A DNA stretch of 22,168 nt. It comes from JAGNZR01 sp051656905 (GTDB taxonomy: Bacteria; Fusobacteriota; Fusobacteriia; Fusobacteriales; Fusobacteriaceae). Within the stretch, counting starts at the first letter, position 1; the number at the start of each line of letters is the position of its first letter. Under the pieces are notes generated by a model. It ran no database searches. It was not told the DNA's origin and was given only the letters and a program-made list of their open reading frames with translations. Both the position numbers and the translations under genes were made by a program. The DNA lies in the NCBI GenBank assembly GCA_051656905.1, contig JBOFJQ010000013.1:1-22168 (forward strand), in the 5' to 3' direction. Shown here one piece after another: positions 6,912-14,463 of the stretch.

Positions 6912-7715
6912 ATGAGATTAGGACCAATTGAGTTCGTGACACCAGCTTTGGTAGAAGGACCCAAAATAATGTTTTTTATACCAGTCCCTGAGGCTTTACA
7001 ACATGCACCGTTTGTAATGGCAACTGGAGCTGGATATGGACTTCCTATTACATCAATAGTAACGACAACTTGGTTTGTTATGTTAGTAATTTTTCTTACG
7101 TTTAAATGTGGAACTAAAAATTTAACTTTAATCCCTGGAAAATTACAAACTGTGCTAGAAGCTTATTATGTATTTATAGATGATTTAGCTGGACAGATGT
7201 TAGGAAAGTGGAAAGTTAAGTATATTGGATATATAGGAACACTATTTATATTTATATTGTTATCAAATGTATTATCTTTTATACCATTACCTGGTATTTC
7301 TTATAGCCAAGGTATTTATGAAATATCTCCAGCATTAAAGTCCCCAACATCTGATTTAAACACAACAGTTGGATTAGCTATGTTAACTACGGTTACATTC
7401 TTATTTACGAGTTTTAAATTGAACGGATTAGGAGGACATGTAAAAGGAATGTTTGCACCAATTCCTATTATGTTCCCAATTAACGTGGTTGGAGAATTAG
7501 CGAAACCGACTAATATTTCAATCAGATTATTTGGTAATATGTTTGCAGGATCAGTAATAATAGGGCTTATGTATAAAGCGGCTCCAGTACTTGTTCCAGG
7601 ACCACTACACTTGTATTTCGATCTTTTTGGAGGGGTTGTACAAACTTTCGTTTTCACAATGTTAAGTTTAGTATATATTCAAGGTTCTTTAGGGGATCAC
7701 GAGTTTGTAGAATAG
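6912..7715 (+). CDS. atpB: F1Fo ATP synthase subunit a
   Basis: Membrane stator of the Fo motor, forming the two ion half-channels against the c ring. It has 267 residues with several membrane helices. The key block is ELAKPTNISIRLFGNMFAG (195-213), in which Arg205 is the essential arginine that meets the c-subunit carboxylate at each step. The C-terminal helix GVVQTFVFTMLSLVYIQGSL (241-260) and the SPTSDLNTT block (144-152) are typical of bacterial subunit a. A perfect AGGAGGT (6902-6908) lies 3 nt from the ATG. Given the Na+ signature in subunit c, the channels are expected to conduct Na+. Confidence 0.95.
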   Translation: MRLGPIEFVTPALVEGPKIMFFIPVPEALQHAPFVMATGAGYGLPITSIVTTTWFVMLVIFLTFKCGTKNLTLIPGKLQTVLEAYYVFIDDLAGQMLGKWKVKYIGYIGTLFIFILLSNVLSFIPLPGISYSQGIYEISPALKSPTSDLNTTVGLAMLTTVTFLFTSFKLNGLGGHVKGMFAPIPIMFPINVVGELAKPTNISIRLFGNMFAGSVIIGLMYKAAPVLVPGPLHLYFDLFGGVVQTFVFTMLSLVYIQGSLGDHEFVE

Positions 7716-7718
7716 TAG

Positions 7719-7751
7719 TATTTTAATTTGTTTACAATCTATATTAAAATA
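7719..7751 (+). promoter_or_regulatory. Intercistronic hairpin between atpB and atpE
   Basis: TATTTTAAT (7719-7727) and ATTAAAATA (7743-7751) are perfect 9-bp complements around a 15-nt loop, immediately after the atpB stop and 27 nt ahead of atpE. The stem is all A/U and has no U-run, so it is not a terminator. It could mark an mRNA processing or stability site that helps raise atpE output, since the c subunit is needed in about ten copies per complex. A chance origin cannot be excluded. Confidence 0.35.
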
Positions 7752-7778
7752 AAAATGAAAAATTAGGAGGAAATAATA

Positions 7779-8051
7779 ATGGATATGTTAATGGCAAAAA
7801 CAATAGTAATGGCTGCATCAGCAATTGGAGCAGGAATTGGATTAATAGCAGGGGTAGGACCAGGAGTAGGACAAGGATACGCAGCTGGTAAAGCAGTAGA
7901 AGCAGTAGCAAGACAACCAGAAGCAAAAGGAAACATCATTTCAACAATGGTATTAGGACAAGCAATCGCAGAGTCAACAGGTATCTATGCACTAGTTGTA
8001 GCTCTAATCTTATTATACGCTAACCCATTCTTATCTGGATTAATGCAATAA
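7779..8051 (+). CDS. atpE: F1Fo ATP synthase subunit c, Na+ type
   Basis: A 90-residue two-helix hairpin that forms the rotor ring. Helix 1 carries GAGIGLIAGVGPGVGQGYAAG (17-37), and the polar loop is ARQPEA (44-49). Helix 2 has MVLGQAIAESTGIY (57-70). The ion-binding residues known from the Ilyobacter tartaricus ring are all present at the same numbers: Gln32, Glu65, Ser66, Thr67 and Tyr70. Position 63 is Ile, where I. tartaricus has Val, but that residue contributes only its backbone carbonyl. This signature means Na+ coupling. AGGAGG is 9 nt upstream. Gaps of 63 and 49 bp set the gene apart from its neighbours. Confidence 0.97.
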   Translation: MDMLMAKTIVMAASAIGAGIGLIAGVGPGVGQGYAAGKAVEAVARQPEAKGNIISTMVLGQAIAESTGIYALVVALILLYANPFLSGLMQ

Positions 8052-8084
8052 TCCAAACTATAAGAAAAAAATCAAATTAATGGG

Positions 8085-8103
8085 AAAGGAGGTATAAGAA
8101 TTG
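8085..8103 (+). promoter_or_regulatory. RBS deciding the TTG start of atpF
   Basis: AAAGGAGGT (8085-8093) is a near-perfect Shine-Dalgarno placed 7 nt before TTG 8101. The next in-frame ATG (8122) would be 28 nt away. The spacing decides for TTG. Confidence 0.85.
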
Positions 8104-8616
8104 GCAGCACCAATAACAACTATGCCAGTTGTATCGATTGATATCAATATGTTTTGGCAAATAATAAACTTTTTGATCCTTATGGTAATATTTAGAAAGT
8201 ATTTAAGAGAACCACTTACAAAAATTTTATCTGCAAGAAAAGAAGCAATTGCTACTGAGTTATCACAAGCAGAAGAGGCTAAAAAAATCGCAGAACAAAA
8301 TAGAAAAGAGATGGAAGAAATACTGAAAAATGCAAAAAAAGAAGCAAGTGTTATTATAAATACAGCTGAAAAGAAAGCTTTTGAAAGAGAGGAGAGCATC
8401 ATAAAAGACGCTCATACTCATAGAGATAAAATAATCAAAGCAGCAGAATTAGAAAAAGCTAAGATGGAAGAGTCTTTAAAGAAAGAGTTAACATCTACTT
8501 TAAGAGAGACTGCAGCAATGATGGCAGCAGAATTAGTTGCAAAAAATATGAATACTGAGACAAAAGATAAACTATTAAATGAGTTTATTGATGAGGTAGG
8601 GGAAGCTAAATGGTAG
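8101..8616 (+). CDS. atpF: F1Fo ATP synthase subunit b
   Basis: Peripheral stalk subunit tying Fo subunit a to the F1 head through subunit delta. It has 171 residues. A single N-terminal membrane helix at about 17-35 (FWQIINFLILMVIF) is followed by a long charged helix, about 45-150, rich in Ala, Glu and Lys with heptad-like spacing. This fits the dimeric right-handed coiled coil of subunit b. The RKYLREPLTKILSARKEAI segment after the helix is typical. It begins with TTG, supported by a near-perfect ribosome binding site. The last 7 nt overlap the start of atpH, so the two are translationally coupled. Confidence 0.93.
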   Translation: MAAPITTMPVVSIDINMFWQIINFLILMVIFRKYLREPLTKILSARKEAIATELSQAEEAKKIAEQNRKEMEEILKNAKKEASVIINTAEKKAFEREESIIKDAHTHRDKIIKAAELEKAKMEESLKKELTSTLRETAAMMAAELVAKNMNTETKDKLLNEFIDEVGEAKW

Positions 8617-9134
8617 ATAAAGTTGGACAAAGATATGCTCAAGCCATATATGAAATAGCTCAAGAACAAAATAGAGTTGTAGAAATATACCAGTTGCTTC
8701 AGGAGTTAAATGGACTTTACTACGATAATAAAGATTTTAAAGAATTTTTAAGTCATCCATTAGTAAAATTAGATGATAAACTATCTCTAATCGAAAAAAT
8801 AATGACTGAGCAAGAGGAAATAGATAAAAATATCTCTTTATACCTAGTTTCAAGAGGAAGATTAGGAGATATTAAAGATATACTAGAAGAGTATAAAAAA
8901 CTTTATTACATTGAAAAGAACATAGTAGATGTAAAAGGAATTTTTGCTAGTGAACTATCTCTAGAGCAGAAAGAATCTCTAATTAAAAAATTAGAAAATT
9001 CAACTAAGAAGAATGTAAATCTTGAAATAGAGGTTGATTCAACTTTAATAGGTGGAGGAATTCTAAAAATAGGGGATAAAGTAATAGATGGCTCTATTAA
9101 ATCACAATTAGCTAGTATGGCAAAAGAACAGTAA
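8610..9134 (+). CDS. atpH: F1 ATP synthase subunit delta
   Basis: Links the peripheral stalk to the top of the alpha3beta3 head. The 174-residue length is standard. The N-terminal helical domain begins VGQRYAQAIYEIA (5-17), matching the usual RYAxAL motif. The C-terminal signature is LIGGGILKIGDKVIDGSIK (146-164). The ATG lies inside the end of atpF, a 7-nt overlap, with AGGTAGGGGAAG just upstream. Between it and atpA are 26 bp containing the atpA ribosome binding site. Confidence 0.93.
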   Translation: MVDKVGQRYAQAIYEIAQEQNRVVEIYQLLQELNGLYYDNKDFKEFLSHPLVKLDDKLSLIEKIMTEQEEIDKNISLYLVSRGRLGDIKDILEEYKKLYYIEKNIVDVKGIFASELSLEQKESLIKKLENSTKKNVNLEIEVDSTLIGGGILKIGDKVIDGSIKSQLASMAKEQ

Positions 9135-9143
9135 AAATTGTAC

Positions 9144-9163
9144 AGGAGGTGTAGAGAGGTTTG
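9144..9163 (+). promoter_or_regulatory. RBS deciding the TTG start of atpA
   Basis: AGGAGGTG (9144-9151) lies 9 nt before TTG 9161. A second purine-rich run (GAGAGG, 9154-9159) abuts the start codon. The first encoded residues, KIRAEEVSNIIK, match the usual AtpA N-terminus, so the TTG is the real start. Confidence 0.82.
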
Positions 9164-10663
9164 AAAATTAGAGCAGAAGAAGTAAGCAATATAATTAAAA
9201 ATGAAATAAAAAATTATAAAAAAAATCTAGACGTTAAAACTTCAGGTTCTGTATTAGAAGTTGGAGACGGTATAGCTAGAATATATGGATTAAGCAATGC
9301 TCAAGCAGGAGAGTTACTAGAGTTCCCTTATGGAATCATGGGAATGGCTCTTAACTTAGAAGAGAACAATGTTGGAGCGGTTATTTTAGGAGATTTCTCT
9401 CTAATAAAAGAGGGAGATGAAGTAAAAGCTACTGGTAAAATAGTATCAGTTCCAGCAGGAGAAGCTTTACTTGGAAGAGTTGTTAACTCATTAGGACAAC
9501 CTATAGATGGAAAAGGTGATATTAAAGCTTCAAAATATATGGATATTGAGAGAAAAGCCTCAGGAATTATCTCTAGAAAGCCAGTATTCGAACCTTTACA
9601 AACTGGAGTAAAATCAATAGATGGAATGGTACCTATTGGTAGAGGGCAAAGAGAACTTATAATCGGAGATAGACAAACTGGTAAAACAGCTGTTGCTCTA
9701 GATGCAATTATAAATCAAAAAGGAACAGGAGTAAAATGTATTTATGTTGCAATTGGTCAAAAAAGATCAACAGTAGCACAAATAGCTAAAATGCTAGAAG
9801 AGAAGGGAGCTTTAGAGTACACAACAATAGTTTGTGCTACAGCATCAGAAGCTGCACCACTTCAATATATAGCACCATATGCAGGAGTTGCTATGGGTGA
9901 ATATTTCTTAGATAAAGGAGAACATGTATTAATAATATATGATGATTTATCTAAACATGCGGTAGCGTATAGAGAAATGTCACTTTTACTTAGAAGACCT
10001 CCAGGTCGTGAGGCATATCCAGGAGATGTATTCTACTTACACTCAAGATTACTTGAGAGAGCAGCAAAACTATCTGATGAATTAGGTGGAGGATCAATAA
10101 CTGCATTACCAATTATTGAAACTCAAGCTGGAGACGTATCTGCATACATCCCAACAAACGTAATTTCTATCACAGATGGACAAATATTCCTAGATTCACA
10201 ACTATTCAACTCAGGATTCAGACCAGCGATTAACGCAGGTATATCAGTTTCAAGGGTTGGAGGAGCAGCACAAATTAAAGCGATGAAGCAGGTTGCGGCT
10301 AAAGTAAAACTTGAGTTAGCACAGTATTCAGAGTTATTATCATTTGCTCAGTTTGGTTCAGATTTAGATAAAGCTACAAAAGCTCAATTAGAGAGAGGAC
10401 ATAGAATTATGGCTATTTTAAAACAGTCACAATATAATCCATATCCAGTTGAGGAGCAAGTAGTTTCTTTCTACTCTGTAATTAATGGACATTTAGATTC
10501 TATAGAATTAGATAAAATCAATAGATTTGAAATTGAATTCTTAACAGAATTAAGAAATACAACAACTGTATTAGCTGAAATAATTGAGAAGAAAGCTCTT
10601 GATAAAGAGTTAGAAGCTAAAATTGTTGAAGCTTTAAATGCATTCAAAAAGAATTTTAACTAA
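9161..10663 (+). CDS. atpA: F1 ATP synthase subunit alpha
   Basis: Non-catalytic nucleotide-binding subunit of the F1 head. The 500-residue length is normal. A beta-barrel N-terminal domain is followed by Walker A GDRQTGKT (169-176), a Walker B region VLIIYDDLSKHAVAYREMS (256-274) and the signature PAINAGISVSRVGG (355-368). Arg365 of that signature is the arginine finger reaching into the beta catalytic site. GQKRSTVAQI (199-208) matches the conserved alpha-specific block. It starts with TTG, backed by AGGAGGTG. It is followed after 15 bp by atpG. Confidence 0.97.
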   Translation: MKIRAEEVSNIIKNEIKNYKKNLDVKTSGSVLEVGDGIARIYGLSNAQAGELLEFPYGIMGMALNLEENNVGAVILGDFSLIKEGDEVKATGKIVSVPAGEALLGRVVNSLGQPIDGKGDIKASKYMDIERKASGIISRKPVFEPLQTGVKSIDGMVPIGRGQRELIIGDRQTGKTAVALDAIINQKGTGVKCIYVAIGQKRSTVAQIAKMLEEKGALEYTTIVCATASEAAPLQYIAPYAGVAMGEYFLDKGEHVLIIYDDLSKHAVAYREMSLLLRRPPGREAYPGDVFYLHSRLLERAAKLSDELGGGSITALPIIETQAGDVSAYIPTNVISITDGQIFLDSQLFNSGFRPAINAGISVSRVGGAAQIKAMKQVAAKVKLELAQYSELLSFAQFGSDLDKATKAQLERGHRIMAILKQSQYNPYPVEEQVVSFYSVINGHLDSIELDKINRFEIEFLTELRNTTTVLAEIIEKKALDKELEAKIVEALNAFKKNFN

Positions 10664-10678
10664 AAGGGGTGAGATTTA

Positions 10679-11530
10679 ATGGCTGGATCAAAAGAGATAA
10701 GAAACAGAATAAAAAGTGTTCAGTCTACTCACCAGATAACTAAAGCCATGGAGATTGTTTCTACAACAAAATTCAAAAAGTTTTCAAAAATCGTTGAAGA
10801 TTCTAAAGTTTATTCAAAATCTATAAAAGAAGTTTTGAAAAATATATCATCAGGTATTAAATCTGAGAGTCATCCATTATTTGATGGAAGAGAGAATCCA
10901 AAAAGAATATGTGTTATAGTTATGACTTCAGATAGAGGATTATGTGGAAGTTTTAACAATAATGTTTTGAAAAAATTAGAAGAAGTAAGAAGAAACAACC
11001 CTGGCAAGGAAGTCTCAGTAATAGCAATAGGTAAGAAAACAAGGGAGTATTGTGCAAAGAGAGATTACGATGTAAAAGCTGTTTATAGCCAATTAACTCC
11101 AGAAATAATGTTTGATAAAGCTAAAGAGATAAGTGAAAATATAGTTGAATATTATTACAGTGAACTTTTTGATGAGGTTTATTTAATCTATAATCAATAT
11201 GAGTCAGCTGTACAATATAACTTAACTGTAGAGCAACTTATCCCTATTACTAGAGTAGAGTCAGAAGAGAATACAAGTTATATTTTTGAACCTGATGCAG
11301 AAACAGTTCTGTCTAGCTTACTGCCAAAATACCTTAATATAGTAATATATCAAGGGTTATTAAATAACACAGCAAGTGAGCATAGTGCAAGAAAAAATGC
11401 CATGAAAAACGCAACAGATAATGCTGAAGAAATGATAAAAGCTTTAAATCTTCAATATAACAGAGAGAGACAAGCGGTAATAACGCAAGAAATTTCTGAA
11501 ATTGTTGGTGGAGCGTCAGCTTTAAAATAA
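10679..11530 (+). CDS. atpG: F1 ATP synthase subunit gamma
   Basis: Central rotor shaft that turns inside the alpha3beta3 head and drives the catalytic cycle. It has 283 residues. The N-terminal helix SKEIRNRIKSVQSTHQITKA (4-23) and the C-terminal helix with ERQAVITQEISEIVGGASA (263-281) form the coiled coil, and both are the most conserved parts of the family. MTSDRGLCGSFNNNVLK around 83-99 is the typical Rossmann-like start of the middle domain. AAGGGGTGAG lies about 6 nt ahead of the ATG. Confidence 0.96.
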   Translation: MAGSKEIRNRIKSVQSTHQITKAMEIVSTTKFKKFSKIVEDSKVYSKSIKEVLKNISSGIKSESHPLFDGRENPKRICVIVMTSDRGLCGSFNNNVLKKLEEVRRNNPGKEVSVIAIGKKTREYCAKRDYDVKAVYSQLTPEIMFDKAKEISENIVEYYYSELFDEVYLIYNQYESAVQYNLTVEQLIPITRVESEENTSYIFEPDAETVLSSLLPKYLNIVIYQGLLNNTASEHSARKNAMKNATDNAEEMIKALNLQYNRERQAVITQEISEIVGGASALK

Positions 11531-11539
11531 GATTGAGAT

Positions 11540-11554
11540 AGGAGGATATTAGTG
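11540..11554 (+). promoter_or_regulatory. RBS deciding the GTG start of atpD
   Basis: AGGAGG (11540-11545) stands 6 nt before GTG 11552. The encoded MENKGIVTQIIGPVVDV is the standard AtpD N-terminus, so GTG is the start. Confidence 0.85.
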
Positions 11555-12952
11555 GAAAACAAAGGGATAGTAACGCAAATAATAGGTCCTGTTGTAGACG
11601 TAACTTTTAAAAATAACCTTCCAGCTATATATAATGCCTTAAAAATAAGCGTTGAAGGAAAAGAATTAGTTCTTGAAGTTCAGCAACATTTAGGTAACGA
11701 TGTAGTAAGAGCTGTAGCAATGGATGCTACAGAAGGATTAAGAAGAGGATTAGAAGTAATAGATACAGGAGCTCCAATAACTGTTCCAGTAGGAAAAGCA
11801 GTTCTTGGAAGAATTTTAAATGTACTAGGACAACCAGTTGATGAAGCTGGACCAGTAGAAACAACAGAATTTTTACCAATTCACAGAGAGGCTCCAAAAT
11901 TTGAAGAGCAAGGAACTGAGGTAGAAGTATTCGAAACAGGAATTAAAGTAATTGATTTATTAGCACCATATATTAAAGGTGGAAAAATAGGTCTATTTGG
12001 AGGAGCTGGAGTAGGAAAAACAGTTCTTATCATGGAGCTTATTAACAATATTGCAAAAGGACACGGAGGACTATCTGTTTTTGCCGGAGTAGGGGAAAGA
12101 ACAAGAGAAGGAAGAGACCTTTATGATGAAATGAGAGAATCTGGAGTTATAGAGAAAACTTCTCTAGTATACGGACAGATGAATGAGCCACCTGGAGCAA
12201 GACTTAGAGTTGCTCTAACTGGACTAACAGTTGCAGAAAACTTTAGAGATAAAGAAGGGCAAGACGTTCTTCTATTTATCGATAATATATTCAGATTTAC
12301 TCAAGCAGGATCAGAAGTATCAGCTCTACTTGGAAGAATTCCATCAGCAGTTGGATACCAACCAAACCTTGCATCAGAAATGGGTAAATTACAAGAGAGA
12401 ATTACATCAACTAAAAACGGATCTATAACATCAGTTCAAGCTGTATATGTACCAGCGGATGACTTAACAGATCCGGCTCCAGCGACAACATTCGCCCATC
12501 TTGATGCAACAACAGTTTTATCAAGAAGAATAGCGTCTCTTGGAATCTATCCAGCAGTTGACCCACTTGACTCAACTTCAAAAGCGTTATCACCTTTAAT
12601 CGTTGGTAAAGAGCATTATGATACAGCAAGAGAGGTTCAATCTGTATTACAAAGATATAAAGAGTTACAAGATATCATCGCAATCTTAGGAATGGATGAA
12701 CTTTCTGATGAAGATAAGACAGCTGTAACTAGAGCAAGAAAAATCGAAAGATTCTTCTCTCAACCATTCTCTGTTGCTTCTCAGTTTACAGGAATGGAAG
12801 GAAAATATGTTCCTATTAAAGAGACAATAAAAGCATTTAGAGAGATACTAGATGGAAAGCATGACGATTTACCTGAGCAAGCATTCCTTTATGTAGGAAC
12901 AATTGAGGAGGCCGTATTAAAGGCAAAAGACCTTATGAAGGGAGCTGAGTAA
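11552..12952 (+). CDS. atpD: F1 ATP synthase subunit beta
   Basis: Catalytic subunit that makes or hydrolyses ATP. The 466-residue length is typical. Walker A is GGAGVGKT (150-157), and the catalytic glutamate Glu182 lies in GERTREG (181-187). Walker B is VLLFIDN (239-245), the family signature PAVDPLDSTS covers 334-343, and the DELSDED loop at 382-388 corresponds to the DELSEED lever that pushes gamma. A GTG start with AGGAGG 6 nt upstream is well supported. A single base separates the stop from atpC. Confidence 0.98.
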   Translation: MENKGIVTQIIGPVVDVTFKNNLPAIYNALKISVEGKELVLEVQQHLGNDVVRAVAMDATEGLRRGLEVIDTGAPITVPVGKAVLGRILNVLGQPVDEAGPVETTEFLPIHREAPKFEEQGTEVEVFETGIKVIDLLAPYIKGGKIGLFGGAGVGKTVLIMELINNIAKGHGGLSVFAGVGERTREGRDLYDEMRESGVIEKTSLVYGQMNEPPGARLRVALTGLTVAENFRDKEGQDVLLFIDNIFRFTQAGSEVSALLGRIPSAVGYQPNLASEMGKLQERITSTKNGSITSVQAVYVPADDLTDPAPATTFAHLDATTVLSRRIASLGIYPAVDPLDSTSKALSPLIVGKEHYDTAREVQSVLQRYKELQDIIAILGMDELSDEDKTAVTRARKIERFFSQPFSVASQFTGMEGKYVPIKETIKAFREILDGKHDDLPEQAFLYVGTIEEAVLKAKDLMKGAE

Positions 12953-12953
12953 T

Positions 12954-13361
12954 ATGAGCACATTTCATTTAAAAATAGTAACTTCAAAGCAGGCTTTACT
13001 AGATCAGGAAGCTGAGTTTGTAATGGTAAGAACAATAGTGGGAGATATGGGAATACTTCCAAATCACTCACCATTTGTATCTGAACTAGCTATTGGAGAG
13101 ATGAAAGTAAGAGCTAACGGTCAAGATGAATTTTACTATGTATCTGGTGGATTTTTAGAAATCTCTAATCAAAACGTTGTAACGATATTAGCTGATGAAG
13201 CTATGCTAGCTAAAGACATTGATGTTGAACATGCTAGAAGAGAGTTACAAATAGCTGAAGAGAGAATGAAGAAAGTACAAGAAGATAGAGAAGTATTATT
13301 AACTCAAAGAGCGTTACAAGAAGCTCTAACTAAAGTTAAAATAGCTGAAAGATTTATGTAG
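12954..13361 (+). CDS. atpC: F1 ATP synthase subunit epsilon
   Basis: Small rotor subunit joining gamma to the c ring. It can brake ATP hydrolysis through its C-terminal helices. It has 135 residues. The beta-sandwich domain (1-85) contains GDMGILPNHSP (30-40) and GGFLEISNQNVVTILAD (65-81), and the helical hairpin (86-135) is complete. Its ribosome binding site (AGGGAG) lies within the atpD end, consistent with coupled translation. It is the last gene of the operon, 24 bp before a strong terminator. Confidence 0.95.
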   Translation: MSTFHLKIVTSKQALLDQEAEFVMVRTIVGDMGILPNHSPFVSELAIGEMKVRANGQDEFYYVSGGFLEISNQNVVTILADEAMLAKDIDVEHARRELQIAEERMKKVQEDREVLLTQRALQEALTKVKIAERFM

Positions 13362-13384
13362 GCTAATAAATAAGAGATTGTTAT

Positions 13385-13430
13385 TAAGGGGGATACTATG
13401 TATATGGTATTCCCCTTATTTTTGTTTTAT
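13385..13430 (+). terminator. Rho-independent terminator of the atp operon
   Basis: A stem of 14 pairs joins 13386-13399 to 13404-13417, with AAGGGG pairing CCCCTT at the base, two G-U pairs and a 4-nt loop. It is followed by ATTTTTGTTTT. This is one of the strongest hairpins in the window and closes the operon after atpC. Confidence 0.93.
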
Positions 13431-13495
13431 TCTAACTTTATATAATAAAATAAAAATAAATAAGTTACAAAATAGTTATTAAATAAAAAATAGTG

Positions 13496-13501
13496 TATAA
13501 T
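13496..13501 (+). promoter_or_regulatory. Possible -10 element for coaE
   Basis: TATAAT (13496-13501) lies 76 bp before the coaE start, in the gap after the atp terminator, so a promoter is required about here. No good -35 hexamer stands at 16-18 bp. A perfect 9-bp inverted repeat (TAATATTTT / AAAATATTA, 13498-13525) overlaps it. Confidence 0.35.
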
Positions 13502-13577
13502 ATTTTATAATAATAGAAAATATTAAGAAATACAAAAAAAATAGAGATAAACTATTATAAATTTAGGGGGAATTAAA

Positions 13578-14159
13578 ATGATTTTAGGACTTACAGGAGG
13601 AATAGCTTGTGGAAAAACCACTATATCTAATATGTTCAAAAAAATTGGAATAGAAGTAGTGGATGCAGATGTTGTTGCTCGTGAAGTTTTAGAACTTCCA
13701 GAAGTATTGAAAGAGATAAGAGAAACGTATGGAGATATTATATTTGAAAATGATAAATTAGATAGAAAAAAAATGAGAGATATTATTTTTAATAATAAAG
13801 ATAATATTAAAAAACTAAATTCTATAGTTCACCCTAAAGTTATAAAAGTCTTTCAAGATGAATATAATAAAAAAAAGTTAAAAGAAGATGTTATTGTATT
13901 TGATATTCCCTTGCTTTTTGAAGTTGGGCTTGAAAAATTTTGCGATAAAATATTAGTAGTATATGTAAAAGAAGAGGTTCAAATAGAAAGAATAATGAGA
14001 AGGGATGGAAGTAGTAGGGAGTTAGCTAAAAAAATCATTGATGCTCAAATGAATCTTGGAGAAAAAATAAAATTAGCAGACTATATAATAGAAAATAGTG
14101 GTACAATAGATGAATTAGAAAAAAAAATAAAACTTATTTTATCTAAGATAGAAAGATAA
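13578..14159 (+). CDS. coaE: Dephospho-CoA kinase
   Basis: Last step of coenzyme A synthesis: phosphorylates the ribose 3'-OH of dephospho-CoA using ATP. The 193-residue length is normal. The P-loop is GGIACGKT (7-14), VVDADVVAR (27-35) carries the conserved acidic residue, and HP at 85-86 is family-typical. DIPLLFE (109-115) matches the DVPLLFE block, RRDG (141-144) falls in the lid, and ADYIIENSG (167-175) matches the conserved C-terminal ADxxIxNxG. AGGGGG sits about 9 nt upstream. It starts a new unit after the atp terminator. Confidence 0.94.
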   Translation: MILGLTGGIACGKTTISNMFKKIGIEVVDADVVAREVLELPEVLKEIRETYGDIIFENDKLDRKKMRDIIFNNKDNIKKLNSIVHPKVIKVFQDEYNKKKLKEDVIVFDIPLLFEVGLEKFCDKILVVYVKEEVQIERIMRRDGSSRELAKKIIDAQMNLGEKIKLADYIIENSGTIDELEKKIKLILSKIER

Positions 14160-14202
14160 TATTAACATATTATTGAAAATAAAACATGTGGGAGAAACTT
14201 AA

Positions 14203-14397
14203 ATGAACGGGAAAAATAGAAGTGATGTAAGACCAGGAATAGTTGTAATGGTAGTAAAAAAAGAGGATCAGAGAACAGGTAATTTAACAAAGGGAGTTGT
14301 GAAAGATATTTTAACTAATTCTTCAACTCACCCACATGGAATCAAAGTAAGATTAGAAAATGGAGTAGTAGGAAGAGTTCAACAAATTGTAATCTAA
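14203..14397 (+). CDS. ywbE: YwbE family protein
   Basis: A 64-residue protein of the YwbE / DUF2196 family. The text RSDVRPGIVVMVVKKEDQRTG (6-26) followed by LTKGVVKDILTNSSTHPHGI (29-48) and KVRLENGVVGRVQQI is nearly the whole family consensus. It reads as a compact beta-barrel-like fold, related in style to KOW or S1-like nucleic-acid-binding barrels, but the function is not established. GGGAGA lies about 9 nt before the ATG. It sits 43 bp after coaE and 66 bp before ogt, in the same direction. Confidence 0.85.
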   Translation: MNGKNRSDVRPGIVVMVVKKEDQRTGNLTKGVVKDILTNSSTHPHGIKVRLENGVVGRVQQIVI

Positions 14398-14463
14398 AAA
14401 GACTACAATTTATTATGTGAGCAATCTTTAGGTATATATTCTATTTAAATGGAGGAATTAAAA

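Noticed and set aside
7316..7657. 113-codon open frame on the minus strand inside atpB
   Set aside because: It lies wholly opposite a strongly conserved gene, has no ribosome binding site and resembles no family. The similar minus-strand frames opposite purB, glmM, atpE, atpF and pepA were dismissed for the same reasons.
12231..12428. 65-codon frame on the + strand inside atpD
   Set aside because: It is a shifted reading of the conserved beta-subunit sequence, with low-complexity composition and no ribosome binding site.
14449..14463. Five extra residues at the ogt start
   Set aside because: The ATG at 14449 overlaps the obvious GGAGGA ribosome binding site that serves the ATG at 14464.
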